Positions 6,255 to 6,786 of a stretch of 6,786 nucleotides of DNA are shown piece by piece (the stretch's first letter is position 1; each line of letters begins with the position of its first letter). The translations under genes and the position numbers were made by a program. The notes under the pieces were generated by a model. The model made no database searches. It was given only the letters and a program-made list of their open reading frames with translations, and had not been told where the DNA came from. Origin of the DNA: Bacteriovoracaceae bacterium (GTDB lineage Bacteria > Bdellovibrionota > Bacteriovoracia > Bacteriovoracales > Bacteriovoracaceae); the NCBI GenBank assembly GCA_023954595.1, contig JAGSHJ010000164.1, positions 1-6,786 on the forward strand, given 5' to 3'.

Positions 6255-6786
6255 ATACGCCCTAATAGGTAAGAATATTCAGCACTCCAAATCTCCTGAG
6301 GTATACAAACAAATTTTAGGCCATGAAGTCGATTATACATTTTTGGATTACTCGTGTGATAGCGAAATCCCACCTCTTAAAGATTTACTTGGGGAATATG
6401 AAAGAATAAGTATCACCTCGCCTTATAAACAGTACATTGTCGAAAATGCAGATCGTGCAAGTTCTGAGGCAACAGAGCTTCAAGCTGCAAATGCAATCAA
6501 ATTAGAGGGTGCAAGTGTTGTGGCAACTAATACAGATGCACAGGCATTTGCTGATATTTATTCACAAACTTGGCCAGGCTTTCATCCTATCATTCTCGGC
6601 GATGGTGCTATGTCACGATTAGCACAAAACTATTTTAGAAGTAACAAGATTTCGTTTGATGTCTTGAGTAGAAAACTCAAAAACTTGGGTGAAATAGATG
6701 AGCATATTAATAAAGTAAATGGCAGTGCCTTAATTATAAATAGCTGTGCTAGAGAGTACCAAATGAGCTTTAATAGCACTAAGTCA
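6247..6786 (+). CDS. aroE: AroE-like shikimate dehydrogenase, N-terminal 180 residues (runs off window)
   Basis: The frame is open from ATG 6247 to the window end, exactly 180 codons of an expected 260-280. AroE reduces 3-dehydroshikimate to shikimate with NADPH in aromatic amino acid synthesis. Substrate-site motifs are recognisable: IGKNIQHSKSP (7-17, with Ser14 and Ser16), SITSPYK with the probable catalytic Lys61, Asn82 in AANAI, and the NTD triad with catalytic Asp97. The Rossmann part follows: IILGDGAMSRLA at 115-126, then VLSRK (139-143), where Arg142 may contact the NADP phosphate. Several positions are unusual. The loop reads GDGAMS where GAGGAS/A is typical, SIT replaces the common NVT, and INSCARE (166-172) stands where INATP/INTTP is usual. 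It is therefore a divergent AroE, though the catalytic Lys/Asp pair is kept. It overlaps ribF by 8 bases in another frame. Confidence 0.85.
   Translation, partial: MTRYALIGKNIQHSKSPEVYKQILGHEVDYTFLDYSCDSEIPPLKDLLGEYERISITSPYKQYIVENADRASSEATELQAANAIKLEGASVVATNTDAQAFADIYSQTWPGFHPIILGDGAMSRLAQNYFRSNKISFDVLSRKLKNLGEIDEHINKVNGSALIINSCAREYQMSFNSTKS

Overview
This window is one tightly packed, rightward-transcribed gene block from an AT-rich, Gram-negative-type bacterium. It holds most of a Bat (Bacteroides aerotolerance-type) operon, followed by two housekeeping enzyme genes. Signal peptides and periplasmic domains imply a two-membrane cell. The gene order (DUF58 - small membrane protein - batA - batB - batD), the AT-rich coding style and the downstream ribF-aroE pair suggest a Bdellovibrionota-like organism, perhaps a Bacteriovorax/Halobacteriovorax relative. 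Spirochaetes have similar bat operons, and the taxonomic call is inference only.

Layout: 1-304 is the C-terminal end of a DUF58 protein; the rest, and presumably a moxR AAA+ ATPase gene, lie upstream of the window. 291-1013 encodes an unrecognised protein with a signal peptide, a periplasmic part, one membrane segment and a helical cytoplasmic tail. 1003-1974 is batA, a membrane-anchored von Willebrand A (vWA) protein with an intact metal site. 1971-3689 is a long batB whose C-terminus is fused to a BatC-like part: a signal-peptide-like segment, TPR-like helices, a highly charged linker, and a terminal Lys-Asp-Trp. 3691-5334 is batD. 5331-6254 is ribF, the bifunctional riboflavin kinase/FAD synthetase. 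6247-6786 is the first 180 codons of a divergent aroE (shikimate dehydrogenase), which runs off the window.

There is essentially no intergenic DNA. Successive genes overlap by 14, 11 and 4 bases, are separated by 1 base, then overlap by 4 and 8 bases. This indicates one transcript with translational coupling, and any promoter and terminator lie outside the window. I see no RNA genes, mobile elements, CRISPR arrays or convincing terminators.

How the genes may work together (family knowledge plus inference): MoxR/DUF58/Bat sets are thought to form an envelope-associated ATPase-vWA chaperone-like assembly. By the positive-inside rule, the vWA domains of BatA and BatB, the TPR part of the BatB-BatC fusion, and the ectodomains of BatD and the unknown protein all face the periplasm. 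The real function of Bat systems is unsettled. The most notable points are the BatB-BatC fusion with its preserved signal-peptide-like junction, the unknown protein with a BatD-like layout, and the divergent AroE.
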